A DNA stretch of 64,000 nt from Streptomyces violaceusniger Tu 4113 (GTDB lineage Bacteria; Actinomycetota; Actinomycetes; Streptomycetales; Streptomycetaceae): NCBI RefSeq assembly GCF_000147815.2, contig NC_015957.1:7936001-8000000 (forward strand). The letters are read 5' to 3'. Below the pieces are notes generated by a model. That model saw only the letters and a program-made list of their open reading frames with translations. It was not told the DNA's origin and did not search any database. Positions 24,317-32,260 of the stretch are shown piece by piece; the first letter of the stretch is position 1, and each line of letters opens with the position of its first letter. The position numbers and the translations under genes were made by a program.

Positions 24317-25421
24317 TCCACCGGCGGGCCTGCCCATGAGCGGGTCCGCCGCCCCTGCCGCCGATGGCGTCTGCGCCGGGTTCGATCTGCGGCATCACGG
24401 GGACGCGGAGGTGCGGGGGGCCGATGCCGACCTGACGGACCTCGCGGTCAATGTCCGGGCCGGTACGCCTCCGGACTGGCTCAAGGCCCGTATCGCCGCC
24501 TCCCTCGACGGGCTGGCCGCCTATCCGGACGGGCGGGCGGCGCGGGAGGCGGTCGCCGCGTGCCATGGGCTTCCGGTCGGCCGGGTGCTGCTGACGGCGG
24601 GCGCCGCGGAGGCGTTCGTCCTGCTCGCCCGTGCCGTCGCGGCCCAACGGCCGGTGGTGGTGCATCCGCAGTTCACCGAACCGGAGGCGGCACTGCGGGA
24701 CGCGGGGCACACGGTGGAGCGTGTGATCCTCGATGAGCGGAACGGCTTCCGGCTGGCCCCGGACGCGGTGCCGGAGGACGCCGATCTGGTGGTGATCGGA
24801 AACCCCACCAACCCCACATCCGTGCTGCACCCGGCCGATGCCCTGGCCGGTCTCGCCCGGCCGGGACGGACGCTGGTGGTGGACGAGGCCTTCATGGACG
24901 CCGTCCCGGGCGAGCGCGAATCGCTGGCGGCCCGCACCGATGTGCCGGGGCTCGTGGTGCTGCGCAGCCTCACCAAGACCTGGGGTCTGGCGGGGCTGCG
25001 GATCGGCTATGTACTGGCGGAGCCGGACACCGTCACGGCGCTGGAGCGGGTCCAGCCGCTGTGGCCGGTGTCCAGCCCGGCCCTGACGGCGGCCGAGGCG
25101 TGCTGCGCCCCGCCCGCCCTCGCCGAGGCCGCGCGGGCCGCCGACCGTACGGCCGCCGACCGGGCCCATCTGGCCGACCGGCTGGCCGAGTTGGCGGAGG
25201 TGCGGGTGTGCGGCCCGGCGGCCGGGCCCTTTCTGCTGATCCATCTGCCGGGCGCGGCGGCGATCCGCACCCGGCTGCGCGAGCTGGGCTTCGCCGTCCG
25301 CCGCGGTGACACGTTCCCGGGCCTCGGCCCGGACTGGCTCCGGATCGCCGTCCGCGACCGCGCCACGACGGACCGCTTCGTCATCGCCTTGGCGAAGGCC
25401 ATCGCCGAATCGGACGCCTGA
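24306..25421 (+). CDS. cobC: PLP-dependent aminotransferase-fold protein CobC
   Basis: 371 aa, fold type I PLP enzyme similar to histidinol-phosphate aminotransferase and L-threonine-O-3-phosphate decarboxylase. Motifs: AYPDGRAAREAVAA, VIGNPTNPTSVLHP, the Asp in VVDEAFMDAVPGE and the PLP Lys in RSLTKTWGLAGLRIGY (about residue 226). In the pathway it would provide aminopropanol phosphate for CobD. The ATG at 24306 overlaps cbiX by 11 bp; a start at 24336 is possible. Last gene of the cluster; a hairpin follows. Confidence 0.87.
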   Translation: MSTDPPAGLPMSGSAAPAADGVCAGFDLRHHGDAEVRGADADLTDLAVNVRAGTPPDWLKARIAASLDGLAAYPDGRAAREAVAACHGLPVGRVLLTAGAAEAFVLLARAVAAQRPVVVHPQFTEPEAALRDAGHTVERVILDERNGFRLAPDAVPEDADLVVIGNPTNPTSVLHPADALAGLARPGRTLVVDEAFMDAVPGERESLAARTDVPGLVVLRSLTKTWGLAGLRIGYVLAEPDTVTALERVQPLWPVSSPALTAAEACCAPPALAEAARAADRTAADRAHLADRLAELAEVRVCGPAAGPFLLIHLPGAAAIRTRLRELGFAVRRGDTFPGLGPDWLRIAVRDRATTDRFVIALAKAIAESDA

Positions 25422-25444
25422 CCACGCCGTTCGACCGCGCCGCC

Positions 25445-25477
25445 TGACCGCGCACCGCGCGGAGCGGCGCGCGGTCA
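25445..25477 (+). terminator. Hairpin after cobC
   Basis: TGACCGCGC (25445-25453) pairs perfectly with GCGCGGTCA (25469-25477), 24 bp after the cobC stop. It is the likely end of the cobalamin transcript. No U-run. Confidence 0.6.
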
Positions 25478-25567
25478 CGTACGGCTTGCGGGAGCCCTTG
25501 GCCCTCAGGGAGTATCCGAACGGAAATTAGCGGTAGCCGCTGACCCGGATCATGGTCTGGTCGAGAA

Positions 25568-25759
25568 GAGTGTGCTGACGCGGTTCTCGTACTCGCGGCG
25601 GGCCTTGCGCTGGGCCGGGACCGCCGGGACGCCCTGGGCGCCGTCGAGGGGCCGGCAGCGGTTGAGGGGCTGGCGGTGGATCGCCTGGGTGGTGCTGACG
25701 CGCAGGGTGTAGCCCTGGCCGCGCCGCACGGTGACGCCGTGGTCGAGCGCGGCCTGCTC
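25568..25759 (-). repeat. 192-bp direct repeat, copy A
   Basis: Matches 27874-28065 in the same orientation with about 10 mismatches by eye (about 95 percent), with a constant offset of 2306 bp and no gaps. On the minus strand it stays open and encodes a piece of an unrecognised protein (TVRRGQGYTLRVSTTQAIHR, then KARREYENRVSTL). It has no start of its own and is probably a gene fragment carried by the repeat. Confidence 0.9.
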
Positions 25760-25868
25760 CCCTGGCTGTGCGGTGTGCCTGGCTGGATGGTCTGGCGTGC
25801 GGGTGGTGACGGTACGGCTCGGCGGTACTGCCGGGAGTGTGGTGATCCGCTGCCGCAGACGACGGCGT

Positions 25869-25988
25869 TCACGCCTCTTTGAGGGTCCGGACGCTGACGA
25901 AGTCGATCGCGCACCGCGACCAGTCCAGTCCGCTGCGGGCACCGAGTTCGTCCAGGACCAAGGCGGTGGAGCTTGGCCCATACCCGGG
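25869..25988 (-). pseudogene. IS5-family transposase fragment
   Basis: About 39 codons resembling the region of IS5-type transposases before the DDE domain: LVLDELGARSGLDWSRCAID followed by SVRTLKEA and a stop. In intact relatives the chain continues past this point. The upstream part is lost where the MmyB-type regulator gene begins. A broken remnant. Confidence 0.6.
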
Positions 25989-26002
25989 CCTCGGTCCATT
26001 CG

Positions 26003-26842
26003 TCACAGGTGCGTCGCCCGGCGCAGCAGGCGGTCGATGTTCTCGCGGCTGCGCCTGTCGGTGGGAGTCTGAACGACGAGGCGGACGCCGGGGTGGTCGG
26101 TCAGTTCCATGCCGGTGGCACGCAGGCTGACTTCGCCGATCCCCGTGATGTCGTAGCGCTTGTCGCACAGGTGCGGTGGAGCGACGTCGTGCGTGGCCCA
26201 GAGCCGAGAGAACAGCGGGCTGGCGGTGCGCAGACGGGTGACGAAGTCCTGCCATTGCGGGTCGCCCGCGTTCTGGCTGTAGCGATAGCGGAACCCTGCC
26301 ACGGCCTCGGGCGCCTGCTCGTCGCGGTTGACGATGTGGTGCTGCCCCTCCGGTGCCGTGAAGAGGTGCCAGAGGGTGTTGCGCTTGCCGGGCGGAGCAC
26401 TGACCAGAGCAGGGTGCAGGGCCGCGTATGCGCGGTTCCAGCGCAGCACGTCGGTGCGGGCGTCGACCAACATGGCGGGCAACGGGTCCAGGGCTCCCAG
26501 GACGGTGTCGAGGTGGCCGGGGAACTCGGTCGGCGGATCGCTGATGACCGGGGCCTGGGGGACCTCGGCCAGACGGTAGAGGTGGTCACGCTCGGCGGCA
26601 CCCAGAAGCAGCGTGCGGGCCACCGCGTCGAGCACCTGGGAGCTGACGTTGATCGGCCGCCCCTGCTCCAGCCACGTGTACCAGGTGATGCCGACACCGG
26701 CCAGCTGGGCGACCTCCTCGCGGCGCAGTCCGGGGGTGCGCCGACGGGCTCCCGGGCGTATGCCGACTTCCTCGGGTGAGACCCGCGCGCGTCGTGAGCG
26801 CAGGAACTCCCGCAGTTCGGTCCGGTTCGTGGTCGTCGGCAC
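26003..26842 (-). CDS. MmyB-like XRE-family transcriptional regulator
   Basis: 279 aa. N-terminal HTH (about residues 8-80) with RRTPGLRREEVAQLAGVG and TWYTWLEQGR, hallmarks of the helix_turn_helix plus MmyB-like ligand-binding family; the C-terminal domain (about 110-275) has LRWNRAYAALHP and FVTRLRTASPLFSRLW. Such regulators usually sit divergent to a short-chain dehydrogenase gene and repress it, which is exactly the arrangement here. It overlaps the edge of the IS5 remnant. Two palindromes lie in the shared promoter. Confidence 0.9.
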   Translation of the reverse strand: MPTTTNRTELREFLRSRRARVSPEEVGIRPGARRRTPGLRREEVAQLAGVGITWYTWLEQGRPINVSSQVLDAVARTLLLGAAERDHLYRLAEVPQAPVISDPPTEFPGHLDTVLGALDPLPAMLVDARTDVLRWNRAYAALHPALVSAPPGKRNTLWHLFTAPEGQHHIVNRDEQAPEAVAGFRYRYSQNAGDPQWQDFVTRLRTASPLFSRLWATHDVAPPHLCDKRYDITGIGEVSLRATGMELTDHPGVRLVVQTPTDRRSRENIDRLLRRATHL

Positions 26843-26875
26843 CTGTCCACTGTGCCAGAGCCGGGAGGCGTCGGC

Positions 26876-26921
26876 CTGGTGCTGCCAGTACCAGTATCAG
26901 CAGGCTTCTGGCACCGGTGCC
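26876..26921. promoter_or_regulatory. Candidate operators, MmyB regulator / SDR
   Basis: CTGGTGCTG (26876-26884) and CAGTACCAG (26886-26894) form an 8-of-9 inverted repeat around one base, and GGCACCGGTGCC (26910-26921) is a perfect palindrome. Both lie between the divergent regulator and SDR genes. Confidence 0.5.
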
Positions 26922-27006
26922 CGCACAGGGCGCAGGCTCGTACCGCCTGTGTTCCCCAGGACGTTCCCTTCGGAACGGCTACCCGGATGAACGGACGACG
27001 AGTTCC

Positions 27007-27759
27007 ATGAGCAACGCGTTTCACAACAAGGTCGCGGTCGTGACGGGCGGGAGTGCCGGTATCGGCCACGTCACCGCGCGGAAGATCGCCGAAGGGGGCG
27101 GCACCGTCTACATCACGGGCCGGGACCAGGACGCCCTGACGGCGGCGGCCGCGGATCTACCGGGTGATGTCGTCGGGGTGCGGGCCGACTCGCGCTCGGC
27201 CGACGACCTCGACCGGCTCTTCGCGCAGGTGGAGCGGCGCAGCGGTCGGCTGGACGTGCTGGTCGTCAACGCGGCGGCGCTCGCGACCGCACCGCTGGGA
27301 ACCATCACCGAGGACGTCATCAGGTCGGTCTTCGACGTCAACATCACCGGCACGATCATGACCGTCCAGAAGGCGCTGCCGCTGCTGGCGGACGGTGGCG
27401 TCATCGTCCTCACCGGCTCGATGGCCGCGCACAAGGCGTCGCGCGGGCGGAGTCTCTACGCGGCTTCCAAGGCCGGGGTCCGTGCCCTCGCCCGTACCTG
27501 GGCCCTTGAGCTGACCCCACGCGGGATCCGAGTGAACGTGGTGAGCCCGGGTCCGACGGACACGCCCGGTATCGCACAGCTGGCCGCCACCGCCGAGGAA
27601 CGCGAGGCGCTCATCGCCACGATGGGCACCGGGACCCCGATGACCCGGGCCGGTACCGCGGAAGAGGTCGCCGCCGTCATCGCCTTCGTCGCCTCGGACG
27701 CAGCCTCCCACGTCAACGGCGCCGACTACCAGGTCGACGGCGGTTACGGCCAGGTCTGA
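27007..27759 (+). CDS. Short-chain dehydrogenase/reductase
   Basis: 250 aa classical SDR. NAD(P) motif TGGSAGIG (about residues 14-21), VNAAALA, catalytic Ser in LTGSMAAHKAS and YxxxK as YAASKAG (about 152-158); GIRVNVVSPGPTDTPG and the final GADYQVDGGYGQV are typical. Such SDRs next to MmyB-type regulators often detoxify or reduce small carbonyl compounds; the substrate is not known. Bracketed by the two 192-bp repeats. Confidence 0.92.
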   Translation: MSNAFHNKVAVVTGGSAGIGHVTARKIAEGGGTVYITGRDQDALTAAAADLPGDVVGVRADSRSADDLDRLFAQVERRSGRLDVLVVNAAALATAPLGTITEDVIRSVFDVNITGTIMTVQKALPLLADGGVIVLTGSMAAHKASRGRSLYAASKAGVRALARTWALELTPRGIRVNVVSPGPTDTPGIAQLAATAEEREALIATMGTGTPMTRAGTAEEVAAVIAFVASDAASHVNGADYQVDGGYGQV

Positions 27760-27873
27760 CACCCTCACGGGGCCGTCACGGACTACCTGGACACGGCCGA
27801 ATGTCCTCGATCACGGCCTCGGGGAAATCGGTACAGCAGTTGGCGGTGAGAACGATCACGCTCCGGACGGTGC

Positions 27874-28065
27874 GAGTGTGCTGACCCGGTTCTCGTAGTC
27901 GCGGCGCGCCTTGCGCTGGGCCGGGACCGCCGGGACGCCCTGGGCGCCGTCGAGGGGCCGGCAGCGGTTGAGGGGCTGGCGGTGGATCGCCTGGGTGGTG
28001 CTGACGCGCAGGATGTAGCCCTGGCCGCGCCGCACGGTCATCCCCTGGTCAAGCGCGGCCCGCTC
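27874..28065 (-). repeat. 192-bp direct repeat, copy B
   Basis: Second copy of the 25568-25759 repeat, same orientation. Its right border coincides with the point where a GNAT acetyltransferase fragment begins on the other strand. Confidence 0.9.
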
Positions 28066-28066
28066 G

Positions 28067-28306
28067 GCGGCCGCGACCTCGGTCATCGGCGGCATGGTCC
28101 GGATCGACCCCGTCTGCACCCCGGCCCACCTCCGCGGCCGCGGCTACGCGGGCGCCGTGACGGTCGAGGCGAGCCGGGCAGCGCTGGCCGCGGACGCGAC
28201 GGACGTCGTCCCGTTCACGGACCCGGACAACCCCACCAGCAACACCCTCTACCAGCGCATTGGGTATGTCCACGTCGCCGACTTCGCCGGGTGCAAGTCC
28301 CCCTAA
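28067..28306 (+). pseudogene. GNAT acetyltransferase C-terminal fragment
   Basis: About 79 codons of a GNAT domain: VRIDPVCTPAHLRGRGYAGA carries the acetyl-CoA loop (RGRGY), and NPTSNTLYQRIGYVHVADF is the usual C-terminal strand. The N-terminal half is missing, cut at the border of repeat copy B, and there is no proper start apart from an internal ATG. Non-functional remnant. Confidence 0.75.
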
Positions 28307-28434
28307 AGCGCACCACAAGCCGGGTGAGGGCGTGATCGGCGCAAACGCACCTGCCACGTACCGGCTGTGACCGCCGCGAAGCGGCTGACAAAGGCGGTGG
28401 CGGGCACTCTGATCAGCCTTCGGGTCGGTGACGC
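28307..28434. other. Gap between GNAT and Tn3 remnants
   Basis: Nothing recognisable: no Tn3-type terminal inverted repeat, ORF or hairpin was found. Confidence 0.4.
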
Positions 28435-28800
28435 TCAGTCCTGCTCGCCGTCGTCGTCCTCGTCATCGGTGTGCGGGTCACGCAGCTGCCGCAGGCCCGG
28501 CGCGGCCGGCCGGGTGAAGGCGTAGCGGCCGAGGAAGTTGATGTGGTCGTACTGGAGTGGGGAGAGCCGGGCGAGCAGTTCGTCGGTGACGGGGAAGCCG
28601 TCGGCGGCCAGCTGCTTGACGGCGGCGTCGATGTAGAGGCTGTTGAACAGGACTACGCAGTTGAGGGCCAGTCCGAGGGCACCGAGCTGGTCCTCCATGC
28701 CCTCGCGGTAGTGCTGGCGCAGTTCGCCGCGCTGTCCGAAGAAGATCTTCCGGGCGAGGCGGTGGCGGGCCTGGGTAACGTTGAGCTGGGCGCCGATCAT
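28435..28800 (-). pseudogene. Tn3-family transposase C-terminal remnant
   Basis: About 121 codons matching the end of Tn3-family transposases: LARKIFFGQRGELRQHYREG, ALGLALNCVVLFNSLYIDAA and RLSPLQYDHINFLGRYAFTR. The rest of the ~1000-residue protein is absent; upstream of 28800 the sequence changes abruptly to GC-rich low-complexity DNA. The acidic tail (TDDEDDDGEQD) ends at a normal TGA. Remnant of a former transposon. Confidence 0.85.
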
Positions 28801-29010
28801 GCGCCCAAGCCCAACACCGGAGCCCCGGCCCGTAAGCCGCGCCCTGGCCCGGCGCCCGCGGCACGGCCCAACGCCCAAGCCCGGGGCCCGATGTCGTACC
28901 CCGGCCCAAGACCCGCGGCCCGGCGCAATGCCGCACCCCGGGCACCCGCCCCAGGTCCGGCACCCGAGCCGTTGGGCACGGCACGGGCACCGGACCCAGC
29001 GGGCCAGGTC
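28801..29010. repeat. Degenerate GC-rich low-complexity repeat
   Basis: About 210 bp dominated by repeated CCCGGCCC/GCCCAAG-like words, with no aligned unit that can be defined exactly by eye. It abuts the Tn3 remnant on one side and the LAETG-protein gene on the other. Confidence 0.6.
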
Positions 29011-29034
29011 AGGTCATCCGTCAGGCGTTCGGCG

Positions 29035-29961
29035 TCAGCCGGCGTCGCCGCTGGCGCCGGCGCGCCGGCGGCGGGCCAGGACGACAGCCCCGCCGCCCAC
29101 GGCGAGCAGCAGAGCGCCGCCGCCCACCAGATACGGCGTGGCCGAGCTGCCACCGGTCTCGGCCAGGTGCTCCGGCTTCGGCTCGGGCGTGGTCTGCGGG
29201 CCCACGCTCGGGCTGGGCTGGACCGCCGCGGCGACGGGCGCCTCGCAGGTCGCCCGGGCGAGGGTGACCTGACCCTCGACCTCGGAGACGTTGAGCTTGA
29301 GCGGATTCACGGAGACCTTCAGGTTGAGGGCCGTGGCCGCCGCGGTGCGCGAGGTGGTGGCCGTCCGTGACAGGTCGAGCCGGACCTGGCCGAGCGTCGG
29401 CACATCCACCGTGGTGGTGCCGCTCGTGCTCAGGGTGACCTTCCTGCCGAGCACGCTGACGCTGCCGAGCAGGTTGGACTGGGCGGTCGGCCGCTTCCCG
29501 GCGGCGCACACCGCCTTCGAGGTCACCTGCTCGACCGAGATCAGCGGCACCCCGGCCAGACCCGGCAGATGGACCTTGGCGTTGACGAGGTTGGAGTACC
29601 CCTCGGCGCGCTGCTTGTCCACGGCGGCCCGGGCGGTGGCCACGTCCGCCCGCAGCACACTGAACGGCCGGCCCCCGTCCACGCCGTCCAGAGTCGCGGT
29701 GAGCGCCGTCTTGCTGGCCGTCGCGGGTGCGTGCACCTCGTTCAGCACCACCGAGAGCGGAGCCGTGACGGTCTTGTTGAGCAGGGAGACATCGAGATCG
29801 GTGCGGAGCACGACCGCACCCGCCTTACCGGTGGTCGCACCGGTGTCGGCCTGCGCGGTCACCGCGGGCAGCAGGCCCAGGACGGAGACCGCGGCAGCGG
29901 CAGGGGCGGCCGCCAGCCGGCGGGTGGGCATGCCGAAGTAGGTGTTACTGGAACAGGACAC
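29035..29961 (-). CDS. SCO1860-type LAETG-anchored surface protein
   Basis: 308 aa secreted protein. N-terminal signal peptide (RRLAAAPAAAAVSVLGLL), Thr/Val-rich beta domain (about residues 40-240), a Pro/Thr stalk, then the sortase signal LAETGG, a hydrophobic helix (YLVGGGALLLAVGGGAVVL) and a terminal RRRR. It should be attached to the cell wall by a class E-type (LAXTG) sortase. GTG at 29961 with a GGGGG-type ribosome site; an internal ATG at residue 11 is an alternative. Function of the family is unknown. Confidence 0.9.
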   Translation of the reverse strand: MSCSSNTYFGMPTRRLAAAPAAAAVSVLGLLPAVTAQADTGATTGKAGAVVLRTDLDVSLLNKTVTAPLSVVLNEVHAPATASKTALTATLDGVDGGRPFSVLRADVATARAAVDKQRAEGYSNLVNAKVHLPGLAGVPLISVEQVTSKAVCAAGKRPTAQSNLLGSVSVLGRKVTLSTSGTTTVDVPTLGQVRLDLSRTATTSRTAAATALNLKVSVNPLKLNVSEVEGQVTLARATCEAPVAAAVQPSPSVGPQTTPEPKPEHLAETGGSSATPYLVGGGALLLAVGGGAVVLARRRRAGASGDAG

Positions 29962-30225
29962 GTGAGTTGACCCCCACAGGAGACATGGAGCCGCCGGCGC
30001 CTGCCGCGGGGGACTCCACGGGCGCCGACGGCCTCGACCACGCCATATTTGCGCACTGAGGGTAAACAGGCAGACACATGATGTCCGTTCATCCCAAAGG
30101 GTGTGGTTCGCCGCCGCGTTCGAGCCGCGTTCCCTTCAGGAACCCCCTCAGGACCCCCTGCCCCACCCGTTCCCGCGCCCCCTCGGCCTGGGCCTCATGG
30201 CCTGTCAGCCCGTTTCCGTGCCCCG
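29962..30225. other. Intergenic region upstream of LAETG-protein gene
   Basis: 264 bp. An AT-richer patch (30042-30090) probably holds the promoter of the surface-protein gene. The rest is GC-rich, with no convincing ORF. Confidence 0.45.
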
Positions 30226-31344
30226 TCAGCCGACCACGCGGCCTCGCAGCACCACCCGTCGTGGCGTCGTCAGCACCCGCACATCGGCACGCGGATCCGC
30301 GTCGTAAACGACGAGATCGGCGGAGGCCCCTTCGGTGAGCCCCGGCCGTCCGAGCCAGGTCCGCGCCCCCCAGGTCGCCGCCGAGAGCGCGTCCCGCGCC
30401 GGGATGCCCGCCTTCACCAGCTCGGCCACCTCCTGCCCGACCAGCCCATGGGCCAGGCCGCCGCCCGCGTCGGTGCCGGTGTAGATCGGGATGCCCGCGT
30501 CGTAGGCCGCCCGTACCGTCTCGTAGCGGCGCGCGTGCAGCCGCCGCATATGGTCCGCCCAGCGCGGGAACCTCACCTCGCCGCCCAGCGCCAGCCGGGG
30601 GAACGTGGCGATGTTGACCAGGGTCGGGACGATCGCCACGCCCCGCTCGGCGAACAGCGGGATGGTCTCCTCGGTGAGCCCGGTGGCGTGCTCGATGCAG
30701 TCGATCCCCGCCTCGACCAGCGGCGCGAGGCTCTCCTCGGCGAAACAGTGCGCCGTGACCCGCGCGCCCAGCCGGTGCGCCTCCGCGATGGCCGCCTCGA
30801 CCGCGCCGGGCGGCCAGCAGGCGCCCAGGTCGCCGGTCTCCCGGTCGATCCAGTCGCCGACCAGCTTGACCCAGCCGTCGCCGCGCCGCGCCTCCGCGGC
30901 CACATAGGCGACCAGGTCCTCCGGCTCGATCTCATGCGCGTAGTTGCGGATGTACCGCTTGGTGCGGGCGATATGGCGGCCGGCCCGGATGATGCGGGGC
31001 AGATCCTCGCGGTCGTCGATCCAGCGGGTGTCGGCCGGCGATCCGGCGTCCCGCAGCAGCAGCGCCCCGGCGTCGCGGTCGGTCAGCGCCTGTTTCTCGC
31101 TCGTCGAATCGTCCACCGCCCCATGGGCGTCGAGTCCGACATGGCAGTGGGCGTCGACGAGGCCGGGCAGCACCCAGCCCTCGACCAGCCGGATGTCCCT
31201 GGCCCCGGCCGGCCCCTCGAACGTGACCCTGCCGTCGACCACCCACAGTTCGTCCCGGACGTCCCCGGCAGCGTCGCCGGCATCCGGTCCGACCAGGACC
31301 CGGCCCTTGATGTGGAGCACCGCGCTATCCCTCATGCAACGCAC
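30226..31344 (-). CDS. Amidohydrolase family protein
   Basis: 372 aa metallo-hydrolase of the imidazolonepropionase/prolidase-like branch. Metal-binding HxH in LPGLVDAHCHVGLD (about residue 65), the bridging Lys candidate in GWVKLVGDW, His residues in VTAHCFAEES and CIEHATGL, and the catalytic Asp in YTGTDAGGG (about 298). The C-terminal ADLVVYDADPRADV returns to the small beta domain. Substrate unknown. A start at M4 (31335) is possible. Divergent from the sigma-factor gene. Confidence 0.88.
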   Translation of the reverse strand: MRCMRDSAVLHIKGRVLVGPDAGDAAGDVRDELWVVDGRVTFEGPAGARDIRLVEGWVLPGLVDAHCHVGLDAHGAVDDSTSEKQALTDRDAGALLLRDAGSPADTRWIDDREDLPRIIRAGRHIARTKRYIRNYAHEIEPEDLVAYVAAEARRGDGWVKLVGDWIDRETGDLGACWPPGAVEAAIAEAHRLGARVTAHCFAEESLAPLVEAGIDCIEHATGLTEETIPLFAERGVAIVPTLVNIATFPRLALGGEVRFPRWADHMRRLHARRYETVRAAYDAGIPIYTGTDAGGGLAHGLVGQEVAELVKAGIPARDALSAATWGARTWLGRPGLTEGASADLVVYDADPRADVRVLTTPRRVVLRGRVVG

Positions 31345-31471
31345 TGTACGAGACCGGGGCAGGGCGTTGACCGGCCAATTCCCAGGAGCTGGAACGGCGC
31401 CACTCGAACAACATGCGCAGCGCTGCTACGCTCACGCACCCCACCGGAGGAGCGGCAGTGAGGAGGTCCTC

Positions 31472-32260
31472 GTGAACGCTCCCGCCGATGACGCGGCCGC
31501 CGCGGGCACCGCGCGAGCGCCCGGCGCACCGGAGGACCCCGATGGCTTATCGGCCGACGCCCGGACTCGCCCGCACACCGGCTCACAGGCCAACGCGCAC
31601 ACCGGCCCACAGCCCACCCCGCACCCCGCCGACCCACAGGCCGAATTCCGGGACTTCTTCGAGCGGCACCACGCCGAACTGGCCCGCCTCGCCCACCTGT
31701 TGCTCGGCAGCTCCGATGGGGCGGACGACCTGGCGGCCGATGCGCTGGTGGCGGTCTGGCACCAGTGGGACCGGGTACGGGCCGCCGACCATCCGGCGGC
31801 GTACGCCCGGGGCGTGGTCGCCAACCTGGCCCGCTCCCGGATCCGCAGTCTGGTGCGTGAGCGGCGGCGGGTGGCGCTCTTCTCCTCGCAGCGCTCCGAC
31901 CGTGTGGACGACCCGGACGTCTCCGCCGTGGTGGATGTGCAGGCCGCGCTGGTCCGGCTGCCGTTCCGCAAGCGCGCATGTGTGGTGCTGCGGCACGCCT
32001 TCGACCTCTCCGAGCGGGAGACGGCCCGTACGCTGGGCATTTCGGTGGGCACGGTCAAGAGCCAGACCTCGCGCGGCATCGCCGAGCTGGAGCGGCTGCT
32101 CGGCCCTCCGGACGGCGAGGGCGAGCTGCCCGGGGCGACGGAGGCCGAGCAGACGGTACGAACGCTCCACTCTGGGAACACAGGGCACACAGGCCACACA
32201 GGACCCGCTCGTCACTCAGGTCACATGGGCCACGCCGGGCACGCAGGAGGGGGCAGTTGA
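31472..32260 (+). CDS. SigE-type ECF sigma factor with TTA codon and His/Gly tail
   Basis: 262 aa. Region 2 is FFERHHAELARLAHLLLGSS to VANLARSRIRSLVRERR; region 4 is LPFRKRACVVLRHAFDLSER and ARTLGISVGTVKSQTSRGI. The ~65-residue N-terminal extension and ~50-residue C-terminal tail are unusual; the tail is His/Gly-rich (GNTGHTGHTG, then HSGHMGHAGHAGGG). Leu-26 is encoded by TTA (31547-31549), the rare codon read by the bldA tRNA. AGGAGG sits 7 nt before the GTG. The stop overlaps the start of the next gene (TGATG), which is probably its regulator or partner. Confidence 0.9.
   Translation: MNAPADDAAAAGTARAPGAPEDPDGLSADARTRPHTGSQANAHTGPQPTPHPADPQAEFRDFFERHHAELARLAHLLLGSSDGADDLAADALVAVWHQWDRVRAADHPAAYARGVVANLARSRIRSLVRERRRVALFSSQRSDRVDDPDVSAVVDVQAALVRLPFRKRACVVLRHAFDLSERETARTLGISVGTVKSQTSRGIAELERLLGPPDGEGELPGATEAEQTVRTLHSGNTGHTGHTGPARHSGHMGHAGHAGGGS

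Noticed and set aside
25676..25882. Plus-strand ORF over repeat copy A
   Set aside because: The minus strand of the repeat has the better codon bias, and the plus frame is not kept between the two copies.
25568..28065. CRISPR or composite insertion sequence
   Set aside because: Only two long repeats, no spacer series, no transposase between them and no terminal inverted repeats.
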